Under the pieces are notes generated by a model. The model ran no database searches, had not been told where the DNA came from, and saw nothing but the letters and a program-made list of their open reading frames with translations. A stretch of DNA of 38,058 nucleotides, taken from assembly GCA_016234745.1 (NCBI GenBank), contig JACRAR010000061.1:1-38058 (forward strand). Direction: 5' to 3'. Each line of letters starts with the position of its first letter. The first letter of the stretch is position 1. This DNA is from Betaproteobacteria bacterium. GTDB taxonomy: Bacteria; Pseudomonadota; Gammaproteobacteria; Burkholderiales; Rhodocyclaceae. The position numbers and the translations under genes are program-made. Below are positions 37,892 to 38,058 of this stretch, piece by piece.

Positions 37892-38058
37892 ATGAGAATT
37901 ATCACTGTTGGAATCGATCTGGCCAAGAACGTCTTTGCCGTGCATGGAGTTGATGATAACGGCAAGTCGGTGCTGGTCAAGCCAAAAGTTGCGCGCGACC
38001 AGTTGTGCGAACTGGTGGCGCAACTGCCGCCGTGCCTGATCGGCATGGAAGCCTGCTC
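37892..38058 (+). CDS. IS110-family transposase, N-terminal part
   Basis: The first 55 codons are in the window, from ATG at 37892. RIITVGIDLAKNVFAVHG carries the first DEDD-type catalytic Asp (in GIDLAK), and the later PPCLIGMEAC carries the conserved Glu motif. These are hallmarks of IS110/IS1111 DEDD recombinases. The rest is cut off by the edge, so intactness is unknown. Confidence 0.9.
   Translation, partial: MRIITVGIDLAKNVFAVHGVDDNGKSVLVKPKVARDQLCELVAQLPPCLIGMEAC

Larger units (their letters stand above)
37785..38058 (+). mobile_element. IS110-family element, IS1111-like, left part (cut by window edge)
   Basis: The element begins right after the attC core AAC. The leader (37785-37891, 107 bp) contains the three-hairpin block shared with 33380-33459. 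The IS1111 group is suggested by the short leader, the transposase sequence and the insertion in an attC, a known habit of the IS1111-attC subgroup; in that group the guide (bridge) RNA is expected after the transposase gene, outside the window. Confidence 0.75.

Overview
The window looks like a chromosome segment of a GC-rich betaproteobacterium, probably Rhodocyclales or a close relative. This is inferred from the order rplU-rpmA-obgE-proB, a complete System I cytochrome c maturation operon, an MSHA-type pilus gene cluster and secA/ispB of proteobacterial type. No taxon name can be proven from the sequence alone. LAYOUT. 1-9588: a possible IS5-type transposase start at the left edge on the minus strand, then mshO, mshP and a giant mshQ-like surface protein gene (TTG start, 2656 aa) with an internal 615-bp tandem duplication. 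9802-13527: a minus-strand operon of three overlapping carbohydrate genes: an LsrF-like thiolase/aldolase, a ribulose-phosphate-3-epimerase-like enzyme and a class II aldolase/short-chain dehydrogenase fusion. 13744-16470 secA, 16628-16704 tRNA-Pro(CGG) and 16782-17762 ispB are on the minus strand. 17834-20727: promoter, rplU, rpmA, terminator, obgE and proB. 20792-21778: a GcvA-like LysR regulator with a terminator. 22001-29089: ccmABCDEFGHI, tightly packed, including a 59-codon ccmD. 29106-31915: minus-strand accessory genes (VOC protein, small lipoprotein, glutathione S-transferase, GFA-family protein, flavin reductase). The last part, about 32010-37784, reads as an integron gene-cassette array. 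At least eight attC-like sites (an RYYYAAC-type core, a strong hairpin, a GTTRRRY-type core) separate small cassettes that are nearly all transcribed leftwards: brnT-brnA, yefM-yoeB (inverted), lysE/rhtB, an orphan CopG antitoxin, hicA-hicB, an unstable-antitoxin/parE pair and two membrane proteins of unknown function. No integrase is visible; the array polarity puts it to the right of the window. Several predicted proteins run through the attC at their C-terminus. HOW IT WORKS TOGETHER. The backbone genes are housekeeping: protein export, quinone side chain, ribosome, proline synthesis, cytochrome c assembly. The cassette array is the accessory part. It has been invaded repeatedly at one exact place: two IS1182-derived remnants, one IS110/IS1111-type element (cut by the right edge) and one 80-bp solo copy of that element's end-like hairpin block all start directly after the AAC of an attC inverse core. 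This repeated same-base insertion by unrelated elements, and the solo structured block, are the most unusual features of the window.
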